Shown: positions 44,378-53,486, counted from the first letter of the stretch. The stretch is 64,000 nt of DNA from Lascolabacillus massiliensis (GCF_001282625.1 NZ_CTEJ01000001.1:744001-808000), one strand, 5' to 3'. The notes: generated by a model from the letters alone, not told the origin. Program-made: numbers and translations.

Positions 44378-45760
44378 ATGAAAAAAATATTTTTATCTTT
44401 TCTATTGATTCTTATTTTCTTATCTATAGATACTAAGGCTCAAGATATAAAACCAATAATTTATCAGATAAATATTAAGGAGAATATTGGTAGTAATACA
44501 TGGATATATTTAAGAAATGGAATTTACGAAGCGCATCAACAAAAAGCAAATGCTATTTTGTTGCATATGAATACCTATGGAGGAGCTGTTCTGGAGGCAG
44601 ATTCAATGCGTACTGCAATTCTGAATACTCAAATCCCGGTTTATGTTTATATAGATGTGAATGCTGCATCAGCTGGTGCATTAATTGCAATAGCTTGTGA
44701 TAGTATATATATGAGGAGCAGTTCTTCTATTGGTGCGGCAACAGTTGTAGAAGGTGCAACCGGAGCTGAGGCACCGGATAAATATCAATCATACATGAGA
44801 GCTATAATGAGAGCTACTGCTGAGAGTCACGGTAGAACTATTACAGTAGAAAATGGAGATACAATCACTAAATGGAGACGAGACCCATTAGTGGCGGAAG
44901 CTATGGTTGACAGAAGGTTGGTTATATCTGGTTACGCTGATTCAACGCAAATTCTTACATTAACTGCAAGTCAAGCAGTAGAACTTGGTTATTGTGATGG
45001 AATTGTTGAAAGTGTACATGAAGTAATTGTCTCGAAATTAGGATATAATGATTACGTTATTGAGATTTATAATCCTACTTTTTATGATAAAATCAGAGGT
45101 TTTCTAACAAACGGTGTATTTCAGGCATTTTTGATAATGTTTATCATTGGAGGAATCTATTTTGAATTACAATCTCCTGGAGTTGGTTTCCCATCAGCTA
45201 TTGCAATTAGTGCTGCATTACTTTACTTTACTCCGCTTTATCTAACAGGTTATGCACAAAATTGGGAAGTTTTACTTTTTGTACTAGGATTAATTTTTAT
45301 AGTTTTCGAGATATTTGTTATACCTGGATTTGGTGTAGCCGGAATTTTAGGTATAATATCTGTACTCTCTTCTCTAATACTGGCTCTCATAGGTAATATA
45401 CATTTCAATTTTGAAGGATTACCTGCCAGAGAAATATTCAAAGCTTTTATGACTGTCATTGGAGGTATGGGTATGGGCATCGTTCTTATTATTTACTTAA
45501 TGAGCAGAATAGGTAAGAAAGGTCCTTTACTTAATGTAGCCTTAAATGCAGATCAAGAAGGTTTTGTCTCTGTACCATTAGAACCTGTTAAGATTGTAGG
45601 AAAAACAGGTCTCGCAGCAACTGTTCTACGACCTTCTGGTAAAGTTAATATTGAAGGGCAATTATATGATGCTATTTCATTGCGAGGTATGATTGAAAAA
45701 GGAGATGAAGTATTAGTGAAACGTTATGAAAACTTTCAACTTTATGTGATAAGGAAGTAG
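44378..45760 (+). CDS. NfeD family membrane serine protease
   Basis: A 460-residue membrane protein with a signal peptide (about 1-21). The N-terminal ClpP-class domain carries S98 in NAASAGALIA and K135 in APDKYQSYM, matching the Ser-Lys dyad of the long NfeD1b proteases. Transmembrane helices follow (about 250-370), and the C-terminal OB-fold NfeD domain (about 390-458) ends in EGQLYDAISLRGMIEKGDEVLV. Long NfeD forms cut stomatin-like proteins; a stomatin gene (floA/slp) is usually adjacent but is not seen here. kdsB follows by 33 bases. A TATCTTTG -7 box is at 44350-44357. Confidence 0.9.
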   Translation: MKKIFLSFLLILIFLSIDTKAQDIKPIIYQINIKENIGSNTWIYLRNGIYEAHQQKANAILLHMNTYGGAVLEADSMRTAILNTQIPVYVYIDVNAASAGALIAIACDSIYMRSSSSIGAATVVEGATGAEAPDKYQSYMRAIMRATAESHGRTITVENGDTITKWRRDPLVAEAMVDRRLVISGYADSTQILTLTASQAVELGYCDGIVESVHEVIVSKLGYNDYVIEIYNPTFYDKIRGFLTNGVFQAFLIMFIIGGIYFELQSPGVGFPSAIAISAALLYFTPLYLTGYAQNWEVLLFVLGLIFIVFEIFVIPGFGVAGILGIISVLSSLILALIGNIHFNFEGLPAREIFKAFMTVIGGMGMGIVLIIYLMSRIGKKGPLLNVALNADQEGFVSVPLEPVKIVGKTGLAATVLRPSGKVNIEGQLYDAISLRGMIEKGDEVLVKRYENFQLYVIRK

Positions 45761-45793
45761 AATTAAACAACAATTTAAATTATAGTAAATAAT

Positions 45794-46546
45794 ATGAGAG
45801 TTGCTGCCATAATACCAGCACGATATGCATCTACGCGTTTTCCTGGCAAACCATTAGCTGATATGTACGGAAAACCAATGATCAGAAGAGTTTACGAGCA
45901 AGTGCAAAAAGTTTTACCTGATTTATATGTTGCAACTGATGATATGCGAATATATGAAGCTGTACAGAATTTTCAAGGCAATGTAGTTATGACTTCACAG
46001 CATCACCGTAGTGGAACAGATCGTTGTATGGAAGCTATATCAAAGATTGATAAGAAATATGATGTAGTTATTAATATACAAGGTGATGAACCTTTTATAC
46101 TTCCTTCACAAATCAATTCAATAATTGAATGCTTCTCAGCTCCTGATGTAGAAATTGCGACCTTGGTAAAACCATTTAAATCAACTGATGGCTTTGAAAA
46201 ATTAATGAATCCACTTTCACCAAAAGTAGTCCTAAATAAGAAATATGAAGCTATATATTTTAGTCGTTCAGTAATTCCCTTCATAAGAGATGTTCAACAA
46301 GACAACTGGTTAAGTAAACATCAGTTCTACAAACATATCGGGATTTATGGATATCGGACTGATATACTTGAAAAAATCACTCAATTATCACCTTCAGAAT
46401 TAGAGAAAGCTGAATCTTTAGAACAATTAAGATGGATCGATAATGGGTTTCGTATCAAAGTGGCAATTACTAAACATGAAACTATCTCTATCGATACACC
46501 GGAGGATATGAAGAAAGCATTAGATTTTTTGAGGGAGAAAGCATAA
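45794..46546 (+). CDS. kdsB: 3-deoxy-manno-octulosonate cytidylyltransferase
   Basis: A 250-residue enzyme that activates KDO with CTP for lipid A core assembly. The N-terminal IIPARYASTRFPGKPL (residues 6-21), ATDD (about 47-50) and NIQGDEPFI (94-102) motifs are intact. It shows that the organism makes KDO-containing lipopolysaccharide or lipooligosaccharide. It is probably co-transcribed with the NfeD gene and is followed by a strong terminator at 46545-46584. Confidence 0.96.
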   Translation: MRVAAIIPARYASTRFPGKPLADMYGKPMIRRVYEQVQKVLPDLYVATDDMRIYEAVQNFQGNVVMTSQHHRSGTDRCMEAISKIDKKYDVVINIQGDEPFILPSQINSIIECFSAPDVEIATLVKPFKSTDGFEKLMNPLSPKVVLNKKYEAIYFSRSVIPFIRDVQQDNWLSKHQFYKHIGIYGYRTDILEKITQLSPSELEKAESLEQLRWIDNGFRIKVAITKHETISIDTPEDMKKALDFLREKA

Positions 46547-46584
46547 AAAAACACCCCGGAATCATATTTCCGGGGTGTTTTTTT
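46545..46584. terminator. Bidirectional intrinsic terminator (kdsB / small membrane protein gene)
   Basis: ACACCCCGGAA (46551-46561) pairs with TTCCGGGGTGT (46568-46578) around a 6-nt loop. A-run before and T-run after (46545-46550 and 46579-46584) make it work on both strands, for kdsB and for the convergent 94-residue gene. Confidence 0.92.
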
Positions 46585-46618
46585 ATTTTGTCTTATTGAT
46601 GTCTGAAATGAAATCAAA

Positions 46619-46903
46619 TTAATTGTATGCTGCTAATTCTTCTTCCGAATATGCATTCTTTTTGGCAAAGAAATAGATTATAAACGGCACAATAAATAAG
46701 AAAATTGCCCAAAGGATGTTGCTAACTACATTGCCTTTTTTCATGTTGTTGGTATAGATATATCCTAACATACCATTAATTATTAAGGCCATTCCAATGA
46801 TTAGATTAGTGTTAGTGATAGTACCCATAAAAAATGGTACGATCAAAAAAGCAACGCCAATTAGCATTACTATTACGCCGATGTATTTTGCAAATTCTTT
46901 CAT
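46619..46903 (-). CDS. Small three-helix membrane protein
   Basis: A 94-residue protein with three hydrophobic helices (about residues 7-25, 33-50 and 62-80), ending in an acidic SEEELAAYN tail. The first helix begins at FAKYIGVIVMLIGVAFLIVPF. I do not recognise a named family. It is a single gene convergent with kdsB and shares the terminator at 46545-46584. The upstream region is the divergent gap to plsC (194 bases). Confidence 0.65.
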   Translation of the reverse strand: MKEFAKYIGVIVMLIGVAFLIVPFFMGTITNTNLIIGMALIINGMLGYIYTNNMKKGNVVSNILWAIFLFIVPFIIYFFAKKNAYSEEELAAYN

Positions 46904-47035
46904 GTGTGTATAATAATTATGTTATTGATTTCGTAACACAAATAAACACAAAATTCAACAAACTAGGAAATTATTTGTGATAAAAAATATTTTAAATGCA
47001 GCCTATAATCAAAAGCAATCGAAAAATTGATATAA

Positions 47036-47067
47036 TTGCCTTATTCAACTACTTTTTTTTATTTTTG
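47036..47067 (+). promoter_or_regulatory. Candidate promoter for plsC
   Basis: TTG at 47036-47038, a 21-nt spacer and TATTTTTG at 47060-47067 fit the Bacteroidetes consensus. It gives a leader of about 25-30 nt before the GTG start at 47098. Confidence 0.5.
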
Positions 47068-47097
47068 TAAAATTGTTTATTGTGAATTATAAAAGTT

Positions 47098-47847
47098 GTG
47101 GTAAAAATTCTATATTTTTTATATAACTGGATAATTTTTGTTCCAATTTTCTTTGTGATTACTCTAATTACAGCATTAGTTGTCATGATTATGACAACAC
47201 TGTTTGGTTATAAATTCTGGGGTTACTATCCACCAAAATTATGGTGCATGCTCACCTGTTGGTTATCGTTATGCAGAGTTAAAACAAGTGGGCATGAGAA
47301 TTTGGATCCTAAACAGTCCTATATTTTTGTGGCAAATCATCAGGGAGCATTTGATATTTTTCTGGTTTATGGCTTTTTAAATCAAAAGATAATTTGGATG
47401 CAAAAGCAGAGCCTACGTAAGATACCTTTTGTGGGTTATGCTTCTGAAAAAGCTGGACATGTATTTGTTGACAATTCAACCCCCAATACTCGAGCTAAAA
47501 GTATAATAAATGCAAAAGAAAAGATTATTGATGGAATTTCTATGGTTATTTTCCCTGAAGGTTCACGATCCCATACTGGAAAAATGGGACGTTTTAAAAT
47601 GGGAGCATACTACATTGCTCATGAATTGAATCTCCCGATAGTTCCATTAACAATAAACGGTTCATTTGATGTTTTGAAAAGAAATACTCTTAATTTGAAT
47701 CCAGGTAAGTTAGAACTTGTTATTCATAAGCCCATCCCCTCAGATGAAATAAATGAGGATTCAATACCAGATATAATTAATAAAACCAAAGAAATAATAT
47801 ATTCGGGACTTTGGGATAAATACAAAGACAAAGATGAAAAAGAATAA
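47098..47847 (+). CDS. plsC: 1-acyl-sn-glycerol-3-phosphate acyltransferase
   Basis: A 249-residue membrane-bound acyltransferase that makes phosphatidic acid. It starts with GTG, supported by the well-placed promoter and the membrane N-terminus. The HX4D motif is H81...D86 in NHQGAFDIF and the glycerol-phosphate motif FPEGSRS lies near residues 152-158. Two N-terminal helices anchor the enzyme. It is a single gene; cdsA, which uses its product, is 3 kb away in an unrelated unit. Confidence 0.92.
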   Translation: MVKILYFLYNWIIFVPIFFVITLITALVVMIMTTLFGYKFWGYYPPKLWCMLTCWLSLCRVKTSGHENLDPKQSYIFVANHQGAFDIFLVYGFLNQKIIWMQKQSLRKIPFVGYASEKAGHVFVDNSTPNTRAKSIINAKEKIIDGISMVIFPEGSRSHTGKMGRFKMGAYYIAHELNLPIVPLTINGSFDVLKRNTLNLNPGKLELVIHKPIPSDEINEDSIPDIINKTKEIIYSGLWDKYKDKDEKE

Positions 47848-47916
47848 TTTAAAACTAGACTAGTTGTATTATTTGAGAATTGTATGTGAAAATCGAATTA
47901 TTAATGGTATGTATAT

Positions 47917-47987
47917 AAAAAAGGAATGGTTGTCTCACGACAACCAATCTTCATTGTTAACCTTAAATCTAATACCATGAAAAACAC
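47917..47987 (-). ncRNA. Candidate small RNA or attenuated short transcript
   Basis: From the promoter at 47992-48023 a minus-strand transcript would start near 47987. About 40 nt later it forms a 7-bp hairpin GGTTGTC-GTGA-GACAACC (47945-47928), and after ATTCC there is a T6 run (47922-47917), i.e. an intrinsic terminator. The unit is about 70 nt. It lies after the FemAB-like gene, outside any coding sequence. A 25-codon ORF from ATG at 47978 to TAA at 47901 also overlaps it and runs through the hairpin. Whether it is an sRNA, a leader or a translated peptide cannot be decided from sequence. Confidence 0.55.
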
Positions 47988-47991
47988 GGTG

Positions 47992-48023
47992 CAAATATAC
48001 AGTGTTGAATGATTAATTCCAAA
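47992..48023 (-). promoter_or_regulatory. Bacteroidetes-type promoter for the candidate small RNA
   Basis: On the minus strand TTTG (48023-48020), a 20-nt spacer and TATATTTG (47999-47992) match the full consensus. There is no annotated coding gene in the following 140 bases on this strand, so the promoter is unexplained by any recognised gene. Confidence 0.72.
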
Positions 48024-48123
48024 TTATGAGGTAAGTAATATGTCTATTTTAATCTTATTTAGTGTAAATGGTAGATATTTCTAATAATTAATTATGATAT
48101 TTGTATTCATTCACAAAAAAAGA

Positions 48124-49113
48124 CTAATCATAAAATTTGTAAGCTAAAAAGTTAAGTATTCCCCAATTATATCTGTACCAGCGTCGGGTAGCTGATTGTT
48201 TACCTCCAAATTGAAGTAAAAATCTTGGTCTACCGGCATTTTTATTAATATACCCAACATCCATATAATCGAAATATTTAAAACCTTTATCTTCGGCTAA
48301 TTTCATCGCAGAGTAAAGAGTGAATATAGTAGGATAAATAGTTTTGTATCGCTTGGATTTTCCCCAATAATATAAACAATAAGCTGTTTTTTTGTCTTCA
48401 AAGCCTAGTATTACTCCTCCGATTATTTTATTTTGAAACCGAGTCAATAATATTGTTCCTTTACCTTTAAGAATATAAAATCGGTAAAAGTTCTCAAAGT
48501 ATTTATAAGGTGGAAATCTATGAGATATTTTCTTATTATTAGTAGTTTCAATAAGTTTATATATTTCAAGCAAATTATCTTCAGAATTAAATTCTTCTAA
48601 TTTGACTCCTTTTCTGATTGCTTTATTTACCTGATTTTTTCTAGTAGTTGATAGTTGATCCCAAATACTTCTTTTTCTCTGTAGTGAGTTTCTAATGTTA
48701 ATCCATTTGGTAGAGTAGAATCCATTTTCTCTAAAACCTTTATAACCAAATACAGTGCTATTGATTCTATCATAACGAATTAAAAAAACTTTATTTTTTA
48801 CCTCATTTACAAGTTGTCTGATAAGTGAATTGAATAAATCTATTTTTGAAAAACTATCATCATAAAAAGAGGGTTGCTGAGATACAATACACCTTTTAAA
48901 AAATGAACCTCGTAAGAAACTATTTCTTCTAATAATAACTGCAAAAACTGATGCTATAGGTTTATTGTTATCAAATGCAACAATCATTAATGGGGTATAT
49001 GCAGGTGAGTTACTATACCAGTCAAACGATGAAGTGTAATGAAAAAAATTTATGTCTTTCAGCTCGGGAAGATCCTCTTTTTTGTAATATACATTTACAG
49101 CATATTCAGTCAT
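48124..49113 (-). CDS. FemAB/GNAT-like acyltransferase
   Basis: A 329-residue protein of the FemAB-like, double-GNAT-fold group. The C-terminal block (about 195-300) has KGKGTILLTRFQNKIIGGVILGF and YWGKSKRYKTIYPTIFTLYSAMKLAEDKGFKYFDYMDVG, which match the second GNAT domain of aminoacyl or FemAB-like transferases. The biological target could be lipid II, a sugar or a lipid; bridge formation as in Staphylococcus is not implied. A TATTTTTG minus-strand -7 box lies at 49171-49164 with TTG 21 nt upstream. It is a single gene. Confidence 0.75.
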   Translation of the reverse strand: MTEYAVNVYYKKEDLPELKDINFFHYTSSFDWYSNSPAYTPLMIVAFDNNKPIASVFAVIIRRNSFLRGSFFKRCIVSQQPSFYDDSFSKIDLFNSLIRQLVNEVKNKVFLIRYDRINSTVFGYKGFRENGFYSTKWINIRNSLQRKRSIWDQLSTTRKNQVNKAIRKGVKLEEFNSEDNLLEIYKLIETTNNKKISHRFPPYKYFENFYRFYILKGKGTILLTRFQNKIIGGVILGFEDKKTAYCLYYWGKSKRYKTIYPTIFTLYSAMKLAEDKGFKYFDYMDVGYINKNAGRPRFLLQFGGKQSATRRWYRYNWGILNFLAYKFYD

Positions 49114-49294
49114 ATCTTATTTTCAACTTTGGAACAAATCAAACTCTTTAATTACCTATAAAACAAAAATACGAATAATATTTAATTGGCAACAATTATA
49201 AAACATTTATAAATAACTCTATATGCATATACTAACAAACCTTATTTTTAGTAATTTTGAAAGTTAAAAAATAAAATAATAACATTAAGGTAAT

Positions 49295-50326
49295 ATGGCA
49301 CAAAAAATTTTGGTAACCGGTGGAACTGGTTATATTGGATCTCACACTGTGGTAGAACTTCAAAATGCTGGATTTGAGGTAATAATAATTGATAATTTAT
49401 CAAATTCAAATGTTGATGTATTAGATGGAATAGCAAAGATTTCAGGTATTAGACCATTGTTTTATGAAATGGATTGTACAGACAAAAATGCTTTAGAATT
49501 ATTGTTTAAAGAAAATTCATTCGATGGTATTATTCATTTTGCTGCTAGCAAAGCTGTTGGAGAGTCTGTCCATAAACCATTAATGTATTATCGAAATAAT
49601 TTAGTCTCACTAATTAATTTATTAGAGTTAATGCCAGACAATAATGTTAAAGGCATAGTTTTTTCTTCATCTTGTACAGTTTACGGAGAACCAGATAAAA
49701 ATCCTATTGATGAAAATGCACCAATTAAGCCAGCAGCTTCTCCATACGGAAATACTAAACAGATTAATGAGGAAATAATTCAGGACTTTGTACATTCAGG
49801 AGCACCAATTAAAAGTATTATTCTTAGATACTTTAATCCCATAGGAGCTCATCCATCAGGTGAGATTGGAGAATTACCTATAGGAGTTCCTCAAAATCTT
49901 GTACCTTATATAACACAAACCGGAATAGGTATCAGAGAACAGTTGAGCGTTTTTGGAAATGATTACAATACTCCTGATGGATCTTGTATAAGGGATTTTA
50001 TAAATGTTGTTGATCTTGCAAAAGCACACGTTGTTGCAATAGAACGTATGTTGCAAGACAAATCTGAAGATAGAGTAGAGATATTTAATTTAGGTACAGG
50101 TAAGGGAGCATCAGTATTGGAATTAATAAAAATATTCGAGAAAGTTTCAGGGGTATCTCTAAACTACAAAATAGTTGACCGCCGAGAAGGTGATATTGAA
50201 CAGATATGGGCACAACCGGATAAGGCTAATAATGTTTTGGGTTGGACAGCGAAGGAATCTCTTGAAGATACAATAGCTTCTGCATGGAACTGGCAAAAAC
50301 GTCTTAGTGAAAAAGGAATTATGTGA
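49295..50326 (+). CDS. galE: UDP-glucose 4-epimerase
   Basis: A 343-residue extended SDR that interconverts UDP-glucose and UDP-galactose in the cytoplasm. GGTGYIGSH (9-17) binds NAD, and S125-S126/Y151xxxK155 form the catalytic centre (SSSCTVYG, PYGNTKQ). The RYFNPIGAHPSG signature and the C-terminal GWTAKESLED are present. It supplies galactose for surface glycans or runs the Leloir route. A TAATTTTG -7 box is at 49252-49259; a terminator follows at 50348-50381. Confidence 0.95.
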   Translation: MAQKILVTGGTGYIGSHTVVELQNAGFEVIIIDNLSNSNVDVLDGIAKISGIRPLFYEMDCTDKNALELLFKENSFDGIIHFAASKAVGESVHKPLMYYRNNLVSLINLLELMPDNNVKGIVFSSSCTVYGEPDKNPIDENAPIKPAASPYGNTKQINEEIIQDFVHSGAPIKSIILRYFNPIGAHPSGEIGELPIGVPQNLVPYITQTGIGIREQLSVFGNDYNTPDGSCIRDFINVVDLAKAHVVAIERMLQDKSEDRVEIFNLGTGKGASVLELIKIFEKVSGVSLNYKIVDRREGDIEQIWAQPDKANNVLGWTAKESLEDTIASAWNWQKRLSEKGIM

Positions 50327-50347
50327 TAGTTGATTAGAATAATTCAT

Positions 50348-50381
50348 AAAAAAGTCTGAACTAATAATTTCAGACTTTTTT
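50348..50381. terminator. Bidirectional intrinsic terminator (galE / winged-helix gene)
   Basis: AAGTCTGAA (50352-50360) pairs with TTCAGACTT (50369-50377) around an 8-nt loop, extended by an A-run (50348-50351) and T-run (50378-50381). It serves galE and the convergent winged-helix gene. Confidence 0.88.
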
Positions 50382-50405
50382 ATTACGATATTTTCAAGTA
50401 AATAT

Positions 50406-50624
50406 TCAGAAATAATATTCGATTACTAAATAAAAATCCTCATCACCATCAGAAGATTTCTCTATCTCGATCTTGTTTTCTCTTGCAAGCCAGCCAATAG
50501 CACTATATACTTCCTTTTCTGAAAGTCCAGAGTTTTTACATAGCTGCTTAATATTCCATCTTTGATTATTATTTAATAGATTCCAGATTATGCCGGCATT
50601 TGTTCCAATCGATTTCTTGTTCAT
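50406..50624 (-). CDS. Winged helix-turn-helix protein, DUF2582 type
   Basis: I choose the ATG at 50624; an earlier in-frame start at 50705 would add 27 residues rich in Lys, Phe and Gln with no fold. The 72-residue protein is a compact winged helix (MNKKSIGTNAGIIWNLLNNNQRWNIKQL through WLARENKIEIEKS) of the DUF2582 type, with a ligand or target unknown. It lies after cdsA on the same strand with a 111-base gap. Confidence 0.75.
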   Translation of the reverse strand: MNKKSIGTNAGIIWNLLNNNQRWNIKQLCKNSGLSEKEVYSAIGWLARENKIEIEKSSDGDEDFYLVIEYYF

Positions 50625-50735
50625 TTTGCCTGTTTTATTTTGGTTACTGTTGAAACGTACAAACTGGTCTTTTTGTTTTAAAAAAAGAATAAATATCCAT
50701 TTCAAAATTTGCAGAGGATACTGTAATAAAAAAAA

Positions 50736-51587
50736 TTATATTGTGAAATAAATTATAAAATATAGAAATACGGCTGGTATTGCAACAATCAGACTATCTA
50801 TTCTGTCTAAAATTCCACCATGCCCGGGAATTAAATTCCCGGAGTCCTTTACAGAGCTTGTTCTTTTTATTAATGATTCAAACAAATCCCCCAGTGTTCC
50901 AAATAAAGAAACTATTATTGCGTAAATAGACCAAAAAGCTATTGATAGATCAGGAAATAATTTTGCGAAAATAAAAGATGAAATGACTGTAAAAAAAATA
51001 CCTGCAATAAATCCCTCAATTGATTTTTTTGGAGAGATATGTTCTATCAGTTTATGTTTACCTATAAGAGATCCTATAAAATAAGCTGCTGTGTCACTTA
51101 CCCAAAGAAAAACAAAAAGTGCGAGAATTAATATATGATCATAGTTATTGTTTCCATAATTAAATGGCTGGGAATATGAAATTAACATAAGCAGACATAA
51201 TGGTAATGTTATATATAACTGTCCAAAAGCTGAGTATATTATTCCATGCAATACATCATCTCTCTTAATGAAGGTTGTGGAAGAAATTAGAATAAGAAAA
51301 TAAGCCAGAACTGTTGCTGGCAGTAAATACTTTGAAATATTCTCCAGATAAAGGAAAGCAGCTAAGAATATCAAAACGCCCATTGTGATATTGAAAATCT
51401 TACTAATAGCATGGGATGTATCTTTCTCCATCATTCGGTAAAATTCGAATAATGCAATGCCGAGTATAAAGCTGAAGATTATAATAAAAGGATATCTTCC
51501 TCCTAACACACCAAGTAAAATAATTAGTATGTATAGAATCCCAGCAGCAGCACGTGTGATAAGGTCCCTAATATTCAATAAATTCAT
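50736..51587 (-). CDS. cdsA: Phosphatidate cytidylyltransferase
   Basis: A 283-residue inner-membrane protein with about eight transmembrane helices. The family signature at the C-terminal third reads SLFGTLGDLFESLIKRTSSVKDSG...GHGGILDRIDSL, which binds CTP and Mg2+ and makes CDP-diacylglycerol for phospholipids. It follows the DUF5606 gene by 60 bases on the same strand. Confidence 0.95.
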   Translation of the reverse strand: MNLLNIRDLITRAAAGILYILIILLGVLGGRYPFIIIFSFILGIALFEFYRMMEKDTSHAISKIFNITMGVLIFLAAFLYLENISKYLLPATVLAYFLILISSTTFIKRDDVLHGIIYSAFGQLYITLPLCLLMLISYSQPFNYGNNNYDHILILALFVFLWVSDTAAYFIGSLIGKHKLIEHISPKKSIEGFIAGIFFTVISSFIFAKLFPDLSIAFWSIYAIIVSLFGTLGDLFESLIKRTSSVKDSGNLIPGHGGILDRIDSLIVAIPAVFLYFIIYFTI

Positions 51588-51647
51588 TCAATGCGATTTT
51601 CAATACTTCCGGATGAATCGTGAAATTACTATCTAATGTGTATTCTC

Positions 51648-52094
51648 TTATAATTCAGATTCATTTTCCGCATGCTCTTCTAATTCATTCTCTTCAGTCT
51701 TTGATTCCTCAGTTTCAAAATCAATTCCTTTTTCAATAAGAATATTGTACCATGAAATAAGTTTTTTAACATCTGATGCGTAAACGCTTTCTTTGTTGTA
51801 TTCAGGCAGGACTTCTATCAAAAAACTGAATAATTCTTTTGAAGATGATTTTGAGTTAAGTAAAACAGGTTTACTATTCTCCTTTTCTTTTATTTTTTTA
51901 AATACTTCTTTAAGAGGAATATCACCATCATTTGTATACATCGAGACATCACTTAATGCTACAATCTTTTCGTGCATATATACCGGGATCCTTTTACCAT
52001 CTATCAAGGATTCAACGATATTCATGTTTTGGTTTGTAGAGATTAATTTATATAATCCGGGACGTCCGGTAATTGATAATATTTTGGTTAGCAT
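51648..52094 (-). CDS. DUF5606 family protein
   Basis: A 148-residue cytoplasmic protein with an N-terminal small beta domain (LSITGRPGLYKLISTNQNMNIVESL) and a helical second part, ending in an acidic Glu-rich tail (about residues 130-148). It matches DUF5606 of Bacteroidetes, for which I know no function. It leads a unit with cdsA; its promoter is at 52137-52167. Confidence 0.82.
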   Translation of the reverse strand: MLTKILSITGRPGLYKLISTNQNMNIVESLIDGKRIPVYMHEKIVALSDVSMYTNDGDIPLKEVFKKIKEKENSKPVLLNSKSSSKELFSFLIEVLPEYNKESVYASDVKKLISWYNILIEKGIDFETEESKTEENELEEHAENESEL

Positions 52095-52136
52095 AATTTT
52101 ATTTGTTATTTAAAAAACTCTTCATTTAACAGACTG

Positions 52137-52167
52137 CAAAAGTAATCAGACTCGGCATTATTCGCAA
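52137..52167 (-). promoter_or_regulatory. Bacteroidetes-type promoter for DUF5606-cdsA
   Basis: On the minus strand TTG (52167-52165), a 20-nt spacer and TACTTTTG (52144-52137) fit the consensus. The leader to the ATG at 52094 is about 35-40 nt. Confidence 0.62.
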
Positions 52168-52295
52168 CTATTATCGCAAATTCTACAAAAATATTTTATT
52201 TGTATTGTTCTTATTTACTGAATTATTTCTTTGATAAGTAGCCTTTATCAAGAAAATTCATATAATTTCGTAATACCTATAAAAAATCAAGAAAT

Positions 52296-53486
52296 ATGAT
52301 AAATAAAATTGTAACAATGCTGCTAATTATCACTTCTCTTATTTCATGTATTGGGAATAAGTCTGAAAGGGTAGATTCGGATGAAGACCAAACTGTAGAA
52401 TCTATATTGCAAAGCAATGATGGAGATATGTTTATGCTTATTGGTACATACACTTCTGAGAATGGAAGTAAAGGGATATATGTAAACAAATTAAATATAT
52501 TAACAGGAGCATCAGACTCAATTAGTATGGTTGAAATGGAAAATCCATCATATCTGACATTAAGTCCCGACATGAAATTTGTTTATGCTGTCTGTGAGGG
52601 TGGAGAAAAAAACAGTTTTGTTAATTCATTCTCATTCGATAGAGAAAAAGGTTTACTCACACCAATTAATTTTCAACCTACAATAGGTGCCGATCCATGT
52701 TATATCACCATAGACAGTAAAGGAGAAAATATTCATACTGCTAATTACAGCGGGGGCAGTATTACTACATTTCAAGTAAATAGTGAAGGAATAATATCTG
52801 CTGCAAATTCAGTTTTGTTTTTTGAAGGCAATGGTCCAGATTCTGTTCGTCAGAGTAAATCTCATTTACATAGTGTTATGTATTCTCCTGATGGTAAATT
52901 TATTTTTGCAACAGATCTTGGAACTGACAAACTATATCGTATTTCAGTATTGGATTCACCATTTGAGGGTCAGCCCTCTTTACAACAAAATAGTCTGAAA
53001 GAATTTTCTCTTCCATCAGGTACAGGACCTCGACATTTTGATTTTCACCCTGACGGTGGTCGTTTCCTTTATTTACTAGGGGAATTATCAGGTGAAGTGC
53101 TGGTGTTTAATTATAATAATGGAACTCCTGATTTAGTTCAGACAATCGCATCTGATACTACAGGCGCAAGAGGTAGTGCTGATATTCATGTTTCTCCTGA
53201 TGGTCGCTTTCTGTACGCATCGAATAGATTAAATGCTGATGGAATTTCAATTTTTTCAATTAATACTGATAATGGATTACTCACTAAAGTTGGATATCAG
53301 CTTACAGCAAAACATCCTCGAAACTTTGTAATTACACCTAATGGTAAATTCCTTTTATTAGCAAGTAGAGATGAAAATAAGATAGAAGTATATGAAATAA
53401 ATAATGAAACAGGAATGCTGAAAAATACAAATCGGAATATATATATAAGTAAGCCAGTCTGCATAAAATTATCATCTATTGAATAA
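52296..53486 (+). CDS. Lactonase family (6-phosphogluconolactonase-like) lipoprotein
   Basis: A 396-residue lipoprotein with lipobox Cys18 (SLISCIG). The rest is a seven-bladed propeller of the YbhE/Pgl type with repeated SPDGKFIFATDLG, SPDGRFLYASNRL and TPNGKFLLLASRD strands and the IGADPCYITIDSKGENIHTANYSGGSI loop. YbhE-type members hydrolyse 6-phosphogluconolactone in the cytoplasm; this exported form is likely to have a different substrate in the periplasm. It is convergent with the UPF0104 gene. Confidence 0.85.
   Translation: MINKIVTMLLIITSLISCIGNKSERVDSDEDQTVESILQSNDGDMFMLIGTYTSENGSKGIYVNKLNILTGASDSISMVEMENPSYLTLSPDMKFVYAVCEGGEKNSFVNSFSFDREKGLLTPINFQPTIGADPCYITIDSKGENIHTANYSGGSITTFQVNSEGIISAANSVLFFEGNGPDSVRQSKSHLHSVMYSPDGKFIFATDLGTDKLYRISVLDSPFEGQPSLQQNSLKEFSLPSGTGPRHFDFHPDGGRFLYLLGELSGEVLVFNYNNGTPDLVQTIASDTTGARGSADIHVSPDGRFLYASNRLNADGISIFSINTDNGLLTKVGYQLTAKHPRNFVITPNGKFLLLASRDENKIEVYEINNETGMLKNTNRNIYISKPVCIKLSSIE

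Noticed and set aside
46904-47097. Small gene in the plsC/small-membrane-protein gap
   Set aside because: Only the plsC promoter was found; no ORF of credible length or RNA signals.
50625-50705. N-terminal extension of the winged-helix protein
   Set aside because: The 27 residues carry no fold and the internal ATG matches the usual DUF2582 start.
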